The translations under genes were made by a program, and so were the position numbers. Positions 31,632-42,815 of a stretch of DNA of 64,000 bases are shown here, piece by piece; within the stretch, counting starts at the first letter, position 1, and each line of letters begins with the position of its first letter. Source of the DNA: Branchipolynoe longqiensis. Its lineage: Eukaryota > Annelida > Polychaeta > Phyllodocida > Polynoidae. The notes under the pieces are model-generated. The model searched no databases. It was not told where the DNA came from and worked only from the letters and a program-made list of their open reading frames with translations. The stretch covers positions 81,770,709 to 81,834,708 of the forward strand of contig CM059190.1 in the NCBI GenBank assembly GCA_030323885.1, written 5' to 3'.

Positions 31632-31740
31632 TCGAGCCAATGACTTACAAATTGATACTTGTCACTTCCTAGCTAGGTGCTAGGCATTATTAGGATAGGG
31701 CAAGGACTGGTTGGCTTAGTGTCAGGATAATGTGACTAGC
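31632..31740 (+). mobile_element. SINE-A 5' body fragment
   Basis: GGTTCGAGCCAATGACTTAC to CAGGATAATGTGACT. Confidence 0.7.
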
Positions 31741-32189
31741 TAATAAACTAACTGAATTTCAATAAATATATTTGGGTTCTGTGGCTAATAAACAAACTGA
31801 ATTTCAATAAATTCGTACCATCTTTGTTAATGTTATGTAGCTATTAAACTAACTGACCTTCAATAAATATATAATATCCTTATCCTGATTTTCAATCAGA
31901 ACATTACAGTGTTTAGTCAGGTCAGTGAATAGAACCCCGAGGTAGAACGTTGAATATGTTAATGCAAACCCCTCCTAATGTCCTATTAGAGTGATAAGTG
32001 TATGGCGTGTCCTGCTGCACATGCCGCTTTCCCTACACTACTTACACATCCTGATCTCGGAAAGAGCATCCACCCTACCGTCCACTTGGTGTTGCCCTGC
32101 TAGTAGTTCTTTGGTTGTTAGAGCTTTACGTTCTGTCAACTCTGTACCCATTGACCTCTCACCTACGCAGATCCAAACTCCCTTCACCA
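31738..32189 (+). repeat. Threefold CTAATAAACTAACTGAATTTC repeat, then unassigned
   Basis: Three imperfect copies at 31739-31772, 31784-31816 and 31840-31870, each with AATAAA. From 31880 to 32189 nothing is recognised. Confidence 0.55.
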
Positions 32190-32780
32190 AACCACACCAC
32201 ACCACACCACGCCTCCCTTCCCCACATCACACCAAACCCCTGCACACCACACCACACCACGCATCCCCTCCCCACACCACACCAAACCCCTGCACACCAC
32301 AGCACACCACACCACTCCTTCCCACACCACACCAAGCCTCCCCACACCACACTGCACCACACCTTACCCCTCCACACCACACCAGAGCACACCACACTAC
32401 GCCTCCCCACACCACAGTGCACCACACCACACCACAACACACCTGTCCACACCAAACCCTTCCACGCCAAACCATACCACACCGCAGCACGCCTCCCCAC
32501 ACCACACCACACCACACCTCTCCACACCAAACCCATCAACACCACACCCCTCCACACCAAACCCATCCACGCCACACCACATCACACTGCGCCAGACCTG
32601 ACCACACCCATCCACAACACACCACACCTGATCACACCACAGGGCGCCACACCTGACCACACCATCCACACCACACCAGAGCTGACCACACCACACCGCC
32701 CCCACACGGCCCCACACCACGCTACACGACACCGCACCACACCACACCACACCATACCCCGCCACCGCAAATCCCCCACC
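32190..32780 (+). repeat. CCACA-type simple-sequence array
   Basis: Irregular ACCACACCACACC and CCCCTCCACACC blocks. A larger unit (CACACCAAACCC-TGCACACC) recurs at about 60-bp spacing in the first third. Reading frames of 90-230 codons on both strands are products of the low complexity. Confidence 0.9.
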
Positions 32781-33043
32781 CCCTCGGTAGATGCCGATTT
32801 ACCGTGACATTAAACAGCACACAGAAGCCCATTTACCAAAGACCATTATTCTCCTAAGAAGGGATACCAAGAAACCTCTTTTACTAATTAATAGCAGATT
32901 CCTTCCTGATGGTCTATATTCGGTTTTGTTACATTTGTTGAATATGCAGGCGGGAAGAAAGTTCAATCCCGGACAATTGGTCTTCCTTATTCCATTGCTC
33001 TTTGCCCTTATCCTGGTAGTGCCGAGTGCTAGGGTAGGTGGCG

Positions 33044-33873
33044 GAGCGGGACATAGCTCAGGTGTTACAGTGTCCACCTGTGAAGATGTCGGTCATCCCA
33101 TCGATCCTGCTCAGTTGACCCATTTCCAGTTTAGGCTATTTTCCGGTCCAACCAGTGGTCCATAATTGGTTCCTCTAAAGGCTGTCTGTGGGAAAGTGCA
33201 TATAAAAGACCCGTTGCTGCTTATCGGAAAGAGTAGCCTATCTGGTGGCAGCTGGTTTCCTCCAAAGAAATATGTCAGACTGACCATAAGTTTGGCATCC
33301 AATAGCGGATGATAAAAACCAATGTGCTCTCGAGGCGTCTTCTTCTTGTGCTTCTTGTGTTGGTCATGGGATCAGTCCCTAGATCACCATGAATGGCCGC
33401 CCGCTGTGATAGACGCGCAGCCACCACCTTCCTGCATCTGCAGATCATCTGTGAATCTGGCCGTGTCTAGAAGACCGTTGGTTTCAGCTCTCCTTTGTGC
33501 AGTGTAGCCTTGAATCTGAGGCTCATCTGGAACCATTGCCAGGAATTTATCGAGTTCCCTTTTCATGTGGTCAACTGAACAGTTCATCAGATTTCTTATG
33601 TTCACTGGCACTGCGAAGCTTGCATAGGCTTGCTTTTGTACCACATATGGAACTGCATTGCTAATTCTGCAAATCAAGCATGTATGTCCTCGTCATATGT
33701 GGTTTGATGACACTATGCCATCCTCTCCATTGTTGGAAACTTGCTGTTCCAGGATACGCCAGGTGTAGATAATCATATATCTTTCTCGTCTTCGCATACA
33801 GGAAGTACAGTTTCAGTTATTTCAGCTGTTAGTTGTAGTGTTTAGGGCGTCGTTAAATAAAACAAGCGTTTTT
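33044..33873 (+). mobile_element. Mollusc-type tRNA SINE with 14-bp target duplication, itself split
   Basis: TAGGGTAGGTGGCG is present at 33030-33043 and 33874-33887. The SINE begins GAGCGGGACATAGCTCAGGT (A-box-like), carries GTGGAAAGTGCATATAAAAG-like and TTTGGCATCCAATAGC blocks, and reaches CCAATGTGCTCTCG near 33333. Its usual end (GCGTCGTTAAATAAAACAAG) appears only at 33846-33865. 33334-33835 is therefore an insertion or internal chimera. Confidence 0.7.
33334..33835 (-). pseudogene. LINE C-terminal fragment inside the SINE
   Basis: The minus-strand frame 33677-33384 reads SFAVPVNIRNLMNCSVDHMK, ELDKFLAMVPDEPQIQGY and AETNGLL. This NCSVD-x-FKR/ELDKFL-x-x-VPDEP-x-x-GY pattern is the C-terminus of a common invertebrate CR1-like LINE. 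No RT catalytic part remains. Confidence 0.65.
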
Positions 33874-34555
33874 TAGGGTAGGTGGCGACAAGTATAATAC
33901 TTGAAGTCATGAGATTGATGAGTGATCACCCAGGAATTGAGCGCAGAACTCATTCAGCCATCACATCCTCATATTAGGTCAGTAACTTTTCCCAGAATTT
34001 AACAGCTGACCCATATTAGGCTCCACAGCTTCACTTTGCAATTAACTCCCAGACATACTCAGTCACATAAGGCTTGCGACCACTTTGTGACCTCTTGCGA
34101 CTCCAAACAAAACCTGGGTGATTGCAGCCAGTGACAAGTGGTCATAAAAAGGTCTTCACTCATGTCAATCATTTTGCTATCATTTTAGTCACAAAGTGGT
34201 CTTGGCTGTGCCAGCCACACTAACATTGCAACCACAACAAAACAGGTGGTGGCACGTGGTCGCTAGAATATTTCTATTTGTTCTGAGATTATTTTGCAAT
34301 CATGCTGGTCGCAAGGAGGTTGCGGGTGTTGCACCAAAAACCTCCTTGCAACCAAAATGGCCGCCATGAAGTCGCTAATCATTTTCATAGGTTGGCGATC
34401 AATTGGCGATTAGTCGGCAATCAGTTATGCAACCCTATCACTGACTGATCCCCCAACTGATCGCCAACTGGTCAGCGATCAGTTGCTTACATTTATTCTT
34501 TTCCTAATTTCTTTTCGCTTTTGATCACAACAGGTCTCTTTTTTTATCTTTTCCT

Positions 34556-35420
34556 TTCTACATTTGTTGATTAAGCAGGGAAAATGTCAATTGGTCTTCC
34601 TCATTCCACTGCTCCTTGCCATATCCTAGTAATACACGTAAGTTAATCAGAACTCCGATTTACAAAGGAAGTGTCATGTGGAATGAACTACCAACCAAAA
34701 CCAGAGAAGATAGTTTGACCCTTGCCTTTAAAAATGCATACAAAGCTCACCTGGTTATTCAAGCCCAACACCTAGCACTGCAAATATATAATGCAACCTA
34801 CTGAATGACCCATTGACTTTGCCCTCTCTCATGCCCGCTCTCTCCCTACCTGTCTGCCCGCCTGCCCATATACCCTTTCCCCCATCCACATTTCACAAAC
34901 AATTATTATAACTCAATGACATAATAACATTCAAAACCCACTACCACTACTGAATAACTACATCTTCAACCATCAACACATGCAATATAAACCACTATAC
35001 ATGCACAACATGGCACTATTAAAAGACTAACCGTTATTAAAACCAAATCTAACTGATATACAAACACAGCATATAATTTAACCACTAGTGTACATTACTG
35101 CACACTCTATCTTGATGCATATACCTTGCACTATGTTGAGTACCTATGCTGTACACTATACAGCATAGGCTGCTCCCACACTTTCTTTTTATGTTCAGAA
35201 TGGGTTGTTCTGCACAGAACGCAACACATTCCACTTCCACTATGTACAAATCAAATGTGATCGTTCCAATGGCTGGAAGACCAGTGCCCCGGCGCTGATA
35301 ACATATTTATTTACAACAACACAAAAATACCGATCACCAGGCATTGAGAGTTCGAATCCCACGACCTACCAGAACGAGAGGTGGCAGACGCTCAACTCAT
35401 TCGGCCATCACGTCTGGTTA
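34556..35420 (-). mobile_element. Chimeric SINE (B tail 34556-34615, A head 35338-35420) split by LINE sequence
   Basis: The minus-strand B tail joins an A body at GCTCCTTGCCATATCCTAGT. The A head CGAATCCCACGACCTACCAG...CTCATTCGGCCATC is at 35350-35415. Confidence 0.6.
34632..35337 (+). pseudogene. LINE 3' end fragment
   Basis: The frame from 34640 reads TPIYKGSVMWNELPTKTRED and LAFKNAYKAHL, then a stop at 34802. This is the same C-terminal motif as the LINE at 39734 (APIYRGGTLWNKLP). 34805-35337 is AT-rich and probably its 3' UTR. Confidence 0.65.
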
Positions 35421-35919
35421 CTGACAGAGCTTGTTCTTTAGTCGCAAGAGGTCGCAAAGTGGTCTCAAGCCTATTGTGACTAGGATTACACAAATTATTC
35501 TTGTTTGGGGGCTTTTATGACACTTCTTACTCGGAGATGCTATTCACTGTTGAGAAATTGAGACACCACAGAACAGCTGTTGGGTGGTTTCAGAATATGA
35601 CCTGGGAGATGATTTTGCAACTGACACCAGAACCAGTTGTAAAATTTGGTCATCAGGAAAATGGCATGGTATTAGGTTAAACCTAGAAGCAACAGTGGAA
35701 GTGGCATACGCCTAACTTTAGGCATCGTAATGATCCAGATCGCCACTACAGCAGGGGATGGGCAAAGGGAGAGGTCCTGAGTTCGATATCATGCCGAGTC
35801 AAACCAAACACATACTATAACTAACTCTCTATAATACTGTGTCACTACTGACTCTGACAGAACATAGATTACTACAGCTTGCAGTGTATGTGGCGGATTA
35901 TTGAAAATCTGATTACCTA
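35421..35919. other. Right TIR, then unassigned
   Basis: 35421-35478 includes the right TIR described above. 35479-35919 shows no recognised feature. Confidence 0.35.
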
Positions 35920-36425
35920 CCTTTAAATAGACCTTTTTTGTGGAACATGCGCAGTGATCAGACGACAGATTATTAGTGGTCTTCCACAGAGCCTGTTGTA
36001 ATCAAAGCCATTATCCACATTAATTATTTGCGTTATCATCAGAGGGAGGCTCCGTAGTGGAAACGCTAAATAATAAGCCTTTTCCATACAGCAGCCTTCA
36101 CGTTGAGTTATCCACATCATTACTTTTGTCGACTACCGTCAGAGAGAAGGTTGTTGGTGGAAATCTTCTATAAGACCTTTTCCATAGAGCAACCTGCATC
36201 ATTATTTCTTTTCACTGCCATCAAAAGAAAGGTTCGTAGTGGAAATCCTCAATAACCCATTTTCCATAGAGCAGCATGCACATTGACTTATTATCCAAAT
36301 TCCTTCTGTCCACTGCCATTAGACAAGTGTAAATCATCTATAAGACCCTTTCTCCAGGGCAACCTGCACACTGAGCTGCTATCTACAACATCGGTTCTTT
36401 CACCTACGGTCAGAAAGTTGTTGCT
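35920..36425 (+). repeat. ~105-bp satellite, about 5 units
   Basis: Repeating blocks CTTTTCCATAGAGCA, CCTGCACATTGACTTATTAT, CTGCCATCA-AGA-AGGTT and GTAGTGGAAAT at about 100-bp spacing with considerable divergence. Relatives are at 21145-21400 (minus) and 16505-16562. Confidence 0.7.
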
Positions 36426-36427
36426 GT

Positions 36428-36620
36428 TTTGTTTGTTGGGGTTTTGCATCCTGGCAACATCTAAGGACATATCAGGACGGGTACCGACTTGTGATAGTGC
36501 ACACTCATGGCGATTTTACAGTGCTGAACCACTGGGATACCAGGCCATCTGGCACCATGACTCGATTTCCTAGCTCAGTCACATTATCCTGATTCTGAGT
36601 TAACCAGTCCTTGCCATAGT
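36428..36620 (-). mobile_element. SINE-A 3' half
   Basis: TTTGTTGGGGTTTTGCATCC to CACATTATCCTGATTCTGAG, then lost. Confidence 0.75.
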
Positions 36621-36780
36621 AATGATATTGGTGATAAAAATCGTTATTGTGTTGCTCTTGTAGGGGCTGTCTGTGCCTCGCTTTGGGACTTTGAGGAGGA
36701 CGTTATTTACTGTCCTACCTTTTGTTAGGGTGGTAGGTCTCCGCTGTGGGAGTCCCAATGCCCTCTTCTACTACTTTCTG

Positions 36781-37116
36781 GTTGGTTGGTTTATGGAGTT
36801 TTACGTCCTGGCAACATCTAAGGTCATATCAGGACCGATACCGACTTGTGACGGTGCACATTCATGGTGACATTATCGTGCTGTCCCACTGAGAAATCAG
36901 GCCACCGGCACGATGCCCTGGTATCCCACTCAATCATATTATCCTGACACTGATCTACCCAGTCCTTGCCCTATCCTATTAATACCGAGTGCTAGGCTAC
37001 GAAGCGGCAAGTATACATTTTCATAAGTCATTGGTTTGACTCAACCAGGAACCAAACTCCCGATCTCCCACACGCGAGGCCCGCGCTCTACCGATTCGGG
37101 CACCACGCCCGGTCTT
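36781..37116 (-). mobile_element. SINE-A, full length
   Basis: Tail GGTTGGTTGGTTTATGGAGT, body, and head ending CTCTACCGATTCGGGCACCA with CGCCCGG. Confidence 0.85.
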
Positions 37117-37406
37117 TTTCTTAGGGCTTATCTCCTCTGTGGGAGTACCCTCTTCTGCTATCCCCTGTACATATCCCTGAGGTCAGCAGCTAATCTCCTA
37201 TGGTAGTAAAGCAAACACCAGCAAACACTCAGTGTATAGAGAGCGGAAACACAGCTGAAAATGGCAGCAATGATAAAGTGGCGCCCCCTTGTGGGATGCC
37301 GTAATCCCCGACCTATGCAGCGCCAATCCTAGCCCGCGGGAACGCACAGAACTAGAACGACTGTGTAACAACTAACACCCATTGGCATTAGTCATGTGGG
37401 TAATAT

Positions 37407-37797
37407 ACCCCGCCAGTTAAGCTAGTGACACCTATCAGCAGAATCTGGAACTACTCTAGTTGGGTCGTTTCCCCGACTGCCTATGATTGATTGATTGGTG
37501 GTTGCTTTACGCCCTGTCGGCGAGCCTGCCTATGATTTCACATGATATATCCCCATAAAGAATGCTTGTGGAAATAATAAAATGCTTGATTATATTCAGA
37601 TATTCATATTGGAACAGGTATCAAGATCTTATCCTTGTAATATATATTTAAAAAATACAACTGTATTGAATTTTTCTTCTGGGTTTCACCGCCGCTCTTT
37701 TCACATGTATGAAAGCCCACCAGTTAAGCCAGTGACATCTATCGGTGGAATCTGGAACTACTTTAGTTGGGTCGTTTCCAGCTTAACTGGCGGGGTC
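37407..37797. mobile_element. MITE with TIR ACCCCGCCAGTTAAGCTRG
   Basis: Left ACCCCGCCAGTTAAGCTAGT, right CCAGCTTAACTGGCGGGGTC. Inside, the left-end region (CAGTTAAGC.AGTGACA to TTGGGTCGTTTCC) is repeated directly at 37413-37474 and 37720-37780. A LINE-tail fragment (GATTGATTGATTGGTGGTTG) sits at 37483-37520. Confidence 0.55.
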
Positions 37798-38313
37798 TAT
37801 TCACAACCGATGTGGGACAGATTGTGCTGCCACCTGGAGTTCAGCGAACTACACAGGCTTCTTCTGCACTCTACCCCTTGAATCCTCCTCCACTTCCGGT
37901 AGACGGCCAGGCCTATCCCACAAGTAACTCCAAGTGTCGTTACCACTCCACTACAGCGGCGCCCCTCACACAAACTCTGTGAACCCCAAACCTGATGTCA
38001 CTTCCCGTAGCGATATCACCACCTTCAGCACTTCTCACTCAGATGCCGAACCTGCAATGCATAATGCCTTTTCTTGGCGACCCACCCGACCCTACATTCA
38101 CTCAGCTACCTGCGCAGTAGGGTTGAGTGCGGGGTCTTTGGACTCAAACCAGCAACCTCCCGATGAACTGACCAATTGAGTTGAACCCTATTCTGCCTTG
38201 AACGTATTGAAAAAATAAATTTCCCGTGCTCTGTAGTTCCTTGTCGTGTTTTGAATTAATATTAGCATATTTAAATATAAGTCACATTATTCATTTCCAT
38301 CTCATAAATCGGT
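37798..38313. other. Unassigned
   Basis: GC-balanced, with short ORFs of no recognised family. 38080-38180 may be a tRNA-like repeat (GGACTCAAACCAGCAACC) but is too diverged to assign. Confidence 0.3.
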
Positions 38314-38656
38314 TCAAAGGGCCAAATGAGTAAGATTCATTTCTCTTATATTTTTCTTAGATAATTATATTGGTTTGTTATATACCATACTTTACACGGG
38401 ACTACCTTTTATATTAAATGTCAACTATTTGAGATATTTGACATACAAACATGCACAATTAATTTTGGTAAGCACATCAGGACTCTGATACCATAGGCTC
38501 CAGCAGTAACATTGTTCTATTAAACTTACTCAGTATTCCCTTCTATGCAGCAACACATGCTTTATAAGTGCACCATTATATATGTTTCATACTGTAAAAT
38601 CAATGTAATTGTTTTGTTTTTGAAAATTTGATACTTTCATTGAGCTATGCAGCTTT
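38314..38656 (+). mobile_element. TTAA-type MITE, diverged copy
   Basis: The interior TATATTAAATGTCAACTATT, TTTTGGTAAGCACATCAGGA and AGTGCACCATTATATATG and the end GAGCTATGCAGCTTT match the family. The ends are eroded. Confidence 0.6.
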
Positions 38657-38731
38657 CCGGACATGTCAAGACCACAGTGATAGTCATGCAATCCACTTAC
38701 AGCTTTCTTGAAAATTCTCTAGGACATCATT

Positions 38732-38985
38732 ATTTGAAGAGTTCAGGCGCAAAACCCTGTAAATCCCAATTCAAAAATTGAGATAAACATTAGAATCAAA
38801 CCTTCAAATTTCTTTTTTCTTTTTATTACATTCCTATTTCTTTGTTCATGGCTCCATAATCATTTCATCACAAGAAGAGTAGAATTATTGGGAATTAAAA
38901 TTACCTTCAGGTAAAAATCTGTTGCAAGACGGTACCTGTCCTGATATGACCTTAAATGTTGCTAGCAAGTAAAGCAACAACAATC
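38732..38985 (+). mobile_element. ATATGAAGAGTTCAGG-type MITE (3' truncated) and SINE-A tail
   Basis: 38732-38925 matches 8404-8600 (GTTCAGGCGCAAAACCCTG, CATTCCTATTTCTTTGTTCA). 38930-38985 is a SINE-A tail (CCTGATATGACCTTAAATGT). Confidence 0.65.
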
Positions 38986-39733
38986 AAACGTTATTGCGAT
39001 TATTATATACCCTGGTACTTACATTCGATAGTGTTGTGACTATTGTCATTGTAAATACTATTGATTCGGCAATATACTACATCACCATTCCAGCTGCGCG
39101 GTGCATTGTGGGATGCATAGAAGAAAAACAAACTCGCGAGAAGCACATGGCACATGCTAATACACTGGGTGCAGCTATGAAATGTGTGAGTTTCAGCTCA
39201 TCTCAGTCCTTGTTTGAAACATAGAATACCAACTAAAAAATATATATAATAAAATAAGATATTAACCTTTTATCCAGCATTGCATTTACATCAATATAAT
39301 CAGCACATCTTATTTTTTTACTAAATGTATTTTATTCAGCGAATAATGTCTTTTGTCAGCGCCAGAGCACTGGTCTTCCGGCTGTTAATTACAATTTGTT
39401 GGTACATAAATGACAATATCAGTTGGAATAATAACCACATGAAAAACCTGTTCGATAATAGAAGCATAATATAAATTGACTATTTGTCGTAATAGTAACT
39501 GCATGCAATTCCAGTTCAACATATGTATTATGCACTTGGTGAGCATGCATCAATAAATGTACAAGATGACTCTAGAATTGTGTTTAAACACTTCTTTCTT
39601 CCTTTGTTTTCTCTCTTCTCTTTTCAAAAAGATATAACATATCTACAATACACATATATATATACTATATTGCAAATATGCAAATCAGTGGATCCAATCA
39701 CCAATACCAAATGCGGAAACCTGGCCATTTAAA
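38986..39733. other. Unassigned AT-rich
   Basis: No feature recognised; small TA runs at 39237-39252 and 39650-39662. Confidence 0.3.
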
Positions 39734-40003
39734 TTTTTTTTTTTTTTTATCCCATCACGAGTGTTCCGTTCTGTGTGGCCTAATGATGGGATCACGGTCT
39801 GAGATTGCAGTGGGGGACTTACATCATACAGGTTTTATGTCAATTTAAAGGAAAATTTTAGGTAATAGGTTTTGAAAGAAGGTGTAATAGGGGTGGGGTA
39901 AGGGCGGGAAGGGGATCAGCGTGCAGGGCTGTGTAGTGCATTTGAGAACATTTATATATATATGTATGTACAAGGGTCAGGGCAAGGAAGGCCTTTAGAA
40001 TAC

Positions 40004-40627
40004 CTATATCCGTGTCAGGGTCTGACAGGCCGGTTGTATTTTCATAAAGTTTTTAAATTCAAGGAGACTTGTGGACTGTCTTGTCCTCACTGGAAGTTTA
40101 TTCCACAATGTGCCACCTCTGTAAATCGGTGCTTTAGTTAGTTTGTTTGTTAGTGGCATGGGTGTTTTTAGTAGTGTAGCACCGCTCTGTCTGGTTACTC
40201 TGTTTGTATGGTCAACATAGTGTTCATCATTGGATCTTTTATACATGAGACTGAGGAGATGTGTGTCCCTCCTTTGGCTAAGGTAGCTGACTTGTGCTTT
40301 AGCATGCATTTCCTTTACAGACAGGGTTTTCCCTCTGTAGACAGTTCTAAGTGCCCTGTTTTGAATCCTCTGTAATTTGTTTTCTTGTTGTTTTGTCAGC
40401 AGTCCATATATTAAATCATTGTAGTCAATTATTGGAAGAATAGTGGCTTTATATAGTAACAGGGCCGTATTCTCGCTCATGTAGTACCTACTTTTTCTGA
40501 AAGTTGTCATTTTTATGGCTATCATTTGAGTAAGTCTTGAGAGTTGTCGATTACCATTTAGTGTAGAATCGAGTGTGGTCCCTAAATATTTGTATGATTC
40601 TACCTCATTCAATACTGCATCACCCAA
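40004..40627 (-). pseudogene. LINE ORF2 C-terminal region
   Basis: YKYLGTTLDSTLNGN and thumb follow the frameshift, then PIIDYNDLIYGLL, KLQRIQNRALRTVYRGKTLS and APIYRGGTLWNKLPVRTR. The motif YRGGTLWNKLP recurs in fragments at 8995 and 34632, so this family has at least three copies here. No RNase H domain is seen. Confidence 0.78.
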
Positions 40628-41126
40628 ATGTAAATTGATAGGTTGTGCTCTGGATTTTTTTTACTTTGGTTGCAAAAATTATGTATTCAGATTTCTTTGC
40701 ATTAATTGTCAGTTTATTTTCCTTACACCAGATGTTAACCTTAGCTAGTACATCCTCAACTACCTCTGCTGCAGATGCAATGTTTGGGCTATGGACTGTG
40801 AGGGCCCCATCATCAGCAAACAGTGTGAACATGGCCTCATTTGTTACCAAGGGCAAGTCATTAATGAATATGAGGAAGAGTAGTGGCCCAAGCGTGGAAC
40901 CCTGGGGTACTCCAGTTGTAATTGATCTCTCCATTGACTTAGTGCCATTTATTTTTGTAACTTGTTGTCTATTTGATAGATAGTTGGCTATAAATGTACA
41001 AGATTTAGGACCAAGTCCTGCCCTTTCAATTTTCCACAGTAAAATGTCATGGTCTATTGTGTCAAAAGCTTTCTTGAAATCAAGAAAAACAGTTATTGTC
41101 AGATCTCCTCTATCCATATTACTCAC
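40620..41126 (-). pseudogene. LINE RT palm with FADD
   Basis: FLDFKKAFDTIDHDIL (motif A), TGVPQGSTLGPLLFLIFIND (motif B) and TLFADDGAL (motif C, residues 103-106 of the frame). The frame breaks at a T8 run near 40656-40663. Confidence 0.82.
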
Positions 41127-41251
41127 TTGGATGGGGTTAAACCAGTTCCTCTAATTCATGCTATTAGTTCATCTAATAAAGTGGCTAGGGCTATTGTGGT
41201 TGATTTATCTTTTCTGAAGCCATTTTGCTGTTTGGCAAGGTAGTTTGTGTC

Positions 41252-42121
41252 TTACAAGAAGGTTTTTATTTGATCATGGATTATTTGTTCGATGACTTTG
41301 CCAGCGAGGGGCAGTATTGATATTGGTCGCAGTTCATTGCATGATTTAGGATTACTTATCTTTGGTATTGGTGTGACAGTAGCTATTTTCCATTCATCTG
41401 GGAATATACCTGTTTCAATGACAAGGTTGTAGAGATGTGTAAATTCATTTATTAGGATGCTAATGGCAGTCTTAATGAAGGCTGAATTTATATTCATCAT
41501 ACCAGATGATTTATATGATGAAAGTTCCTCAATCTTGGTGAGTACTTCTTTTATTGTTGTTTTCTCAAGATTGTATTCATGTTGATTTGCGACTGGGTGA
41601 TAATTTTGTGGATACTTGGTTTTTTGTTTGAATTTCTTGGCGAGGTTTGCCCCAATGTCTACAAAATAGTTGTTTATTACTTCAGCTAACTGACCATCAG
41701 GTACTCGTTCACCTGTGCTGTCGTCTACTATGCTGTTTATCTGTGGTTTGGCTTCTGGTTGAATTTGACTTAGTTCATACCAGAATTTCTTAGGATTCTG
41801 GTTGTGCTTTATGGCTTGATCAATGTAGTACATAGATTTCGCTTTCCTCACCTCTGTTCTTCTGGCTTTGCTTGTTAAGCATTTTGCTATAAACTGGTCT
41901 CCTGGGTCTTTGGTCAGGTCAGCCTTTTGCTTAAAATAATCTCTGTCCTTTTGTAGTTCTATCAGTTCACTGGTGATGTAAACAGCCGTGTTCTCTTTTA
42001 TTTTTAGTTCAGTCATCGGACAAGGTTTATCTGCTACATGGTTGATCATATCTTCTAAAATATCCCAACATTTGTTGGGATCCTGTTCTTCAAATATTGT
42101 AGTGGGGTTATAACTCTGCAA
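41252..42121 (-). pseudogene. LINE ORF2, linker and RT fingers
   Basis: 289 codons without a stop. The C-terminal part has SSYKSSGMMNINSAFIK, EWKIATVTPIPK and NELRPISILPLAGKVIEQI, the RT regions 0-2a of non-LTR elements. It ends at TAA (41252-41254); the frame then continues (LAKQQNGFRKDKSTTIAL) to a 17-bp insertion at about 41145-41161. Confidence 0.8.
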
Positions 42122-42799
42122 GATTGTCCTAAGTGCATCAGTTGAAAAGTTTCTATATGTCCTTCCGCAGTATGTGGTGGTTTTTTGGTTGTTTCTGGGT
42201 TTCTTTTTGATAATATAGACTGGCTTATGGTCACTGACATTGTAGTTAAGGACTCCTGCTTGAGTGCAATACTTGATGTTAGTAAAGGCTAAATCGATTG
42301 TGGTTGCAGTAGTTCAAGTTGACCTAGTCGGTTTATCTATCAGCTGTTGGAGCTCATGTTCTGAAGCAAATTGATTTATGATTATGGCTGGTAGCTTTCT
42401 CTTAGCACTACAGTCTGCATTGAAGTCGCCTATCAGTAGGGTCTCATACTTGTCTATGTCATCTATTTCACTCATCATATTGCTCAATTCCTCGAAGGCC
42501 TGTTTAACACTTCCATCTGGTGGTCTGTACACATTTCCAATTAGGATCCTCTTTGAATAAGGCCTTGTTACAAGCACCCATTGTAGTTCCAGCACAGCAT
42601 TTGAAATATTTGTATCTGCATATCTATTAGAATCTACTTGTAGAGAATTTCGGCAGTAAATTCCTAGTCCACCTCCAGCTTTGGCTTGCCCATTTAGATG
42701 TTTTGCTTTTCGATCATACCTAAGGAAGGTGTAGTTTGTTATTGAAGTTAGTTTTTTTTCTATAAGGCTATTGAGCCATGTGCATTTAGATTTAGACAA
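42055..42799 (-). pseudogene. LINE apurinic-type endonuclease (broken)
   Basis: GGGLGIYCRN, ILIGNVYRPPDG, LLIGDFNADC, a TGA just below 42315, and then in the same frame NVSDHKPVYII. GDFNAD and SDHKP are endonuclease active-site motifs. The N-terminal part with the first catalytic Glu is missing. Confidence 0.75.
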
Positions 42800-42815
42800 A
42801 TCTGGGCACTCAGAC

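Larger units (their letters stand above)
32925..33970 (-). mobile_element. Chimeric SINE (A head, B tail) split by another SINE
   Basis: Minus-strand tail at 32925-33005 (family B tail), A-type body to 33043, then an insertion, then the A-type head region at 33874-33970 (GGCGACAAGTATAATA, CTCATTCAGCCATC). Confidence 0.6.
34074..35478. mobile_element. Large TIR element with GCGACC/GCGATC words, containing a SINE and a LINE fragment
   Basis: Left AGTCACATAAGGCTTGCGAC, then CACTTTGTGACCTCTTGCGA; the right end is the inverse (TCGCAAGAGGTCGCAAAGTG, GCCTATTGTGACT). The ~42-bp TIR has four mismatches. Words TTGCGACC, GCGATCA and GGCGAT recur at 34080-34500. The target duplication is unclear. It differs from the CTGTCACA-ended elements in its ends but shares the word-filled interior. 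Confidence 0.55.
39734..42815 (-). mobile_element. 5'-truncated LINE (CR1/Jockey/L2-type) with poly-A tail
   Basis: On the minus strand it starts inside the endonuclease (about 42815), passes through the RT and ends in A15 (T15 at 39734-39748). 5' truncation plus a poly-A end are the marks of target-primed reverse transcription. The flanks do not show an obvious target duplication. Confidence 0.8.

Noticed and set aside
32115..32807. 230-codon ORF rich in His, Thr and Pro
   Set aside because: CCACA simple-sequence array; opposite strand is open too (CGVVWCGV type).
40645..40983. 112-codon plus-strand ORF
   Set aside because: Antisense of the LINE reverse transcriptase FADD region.
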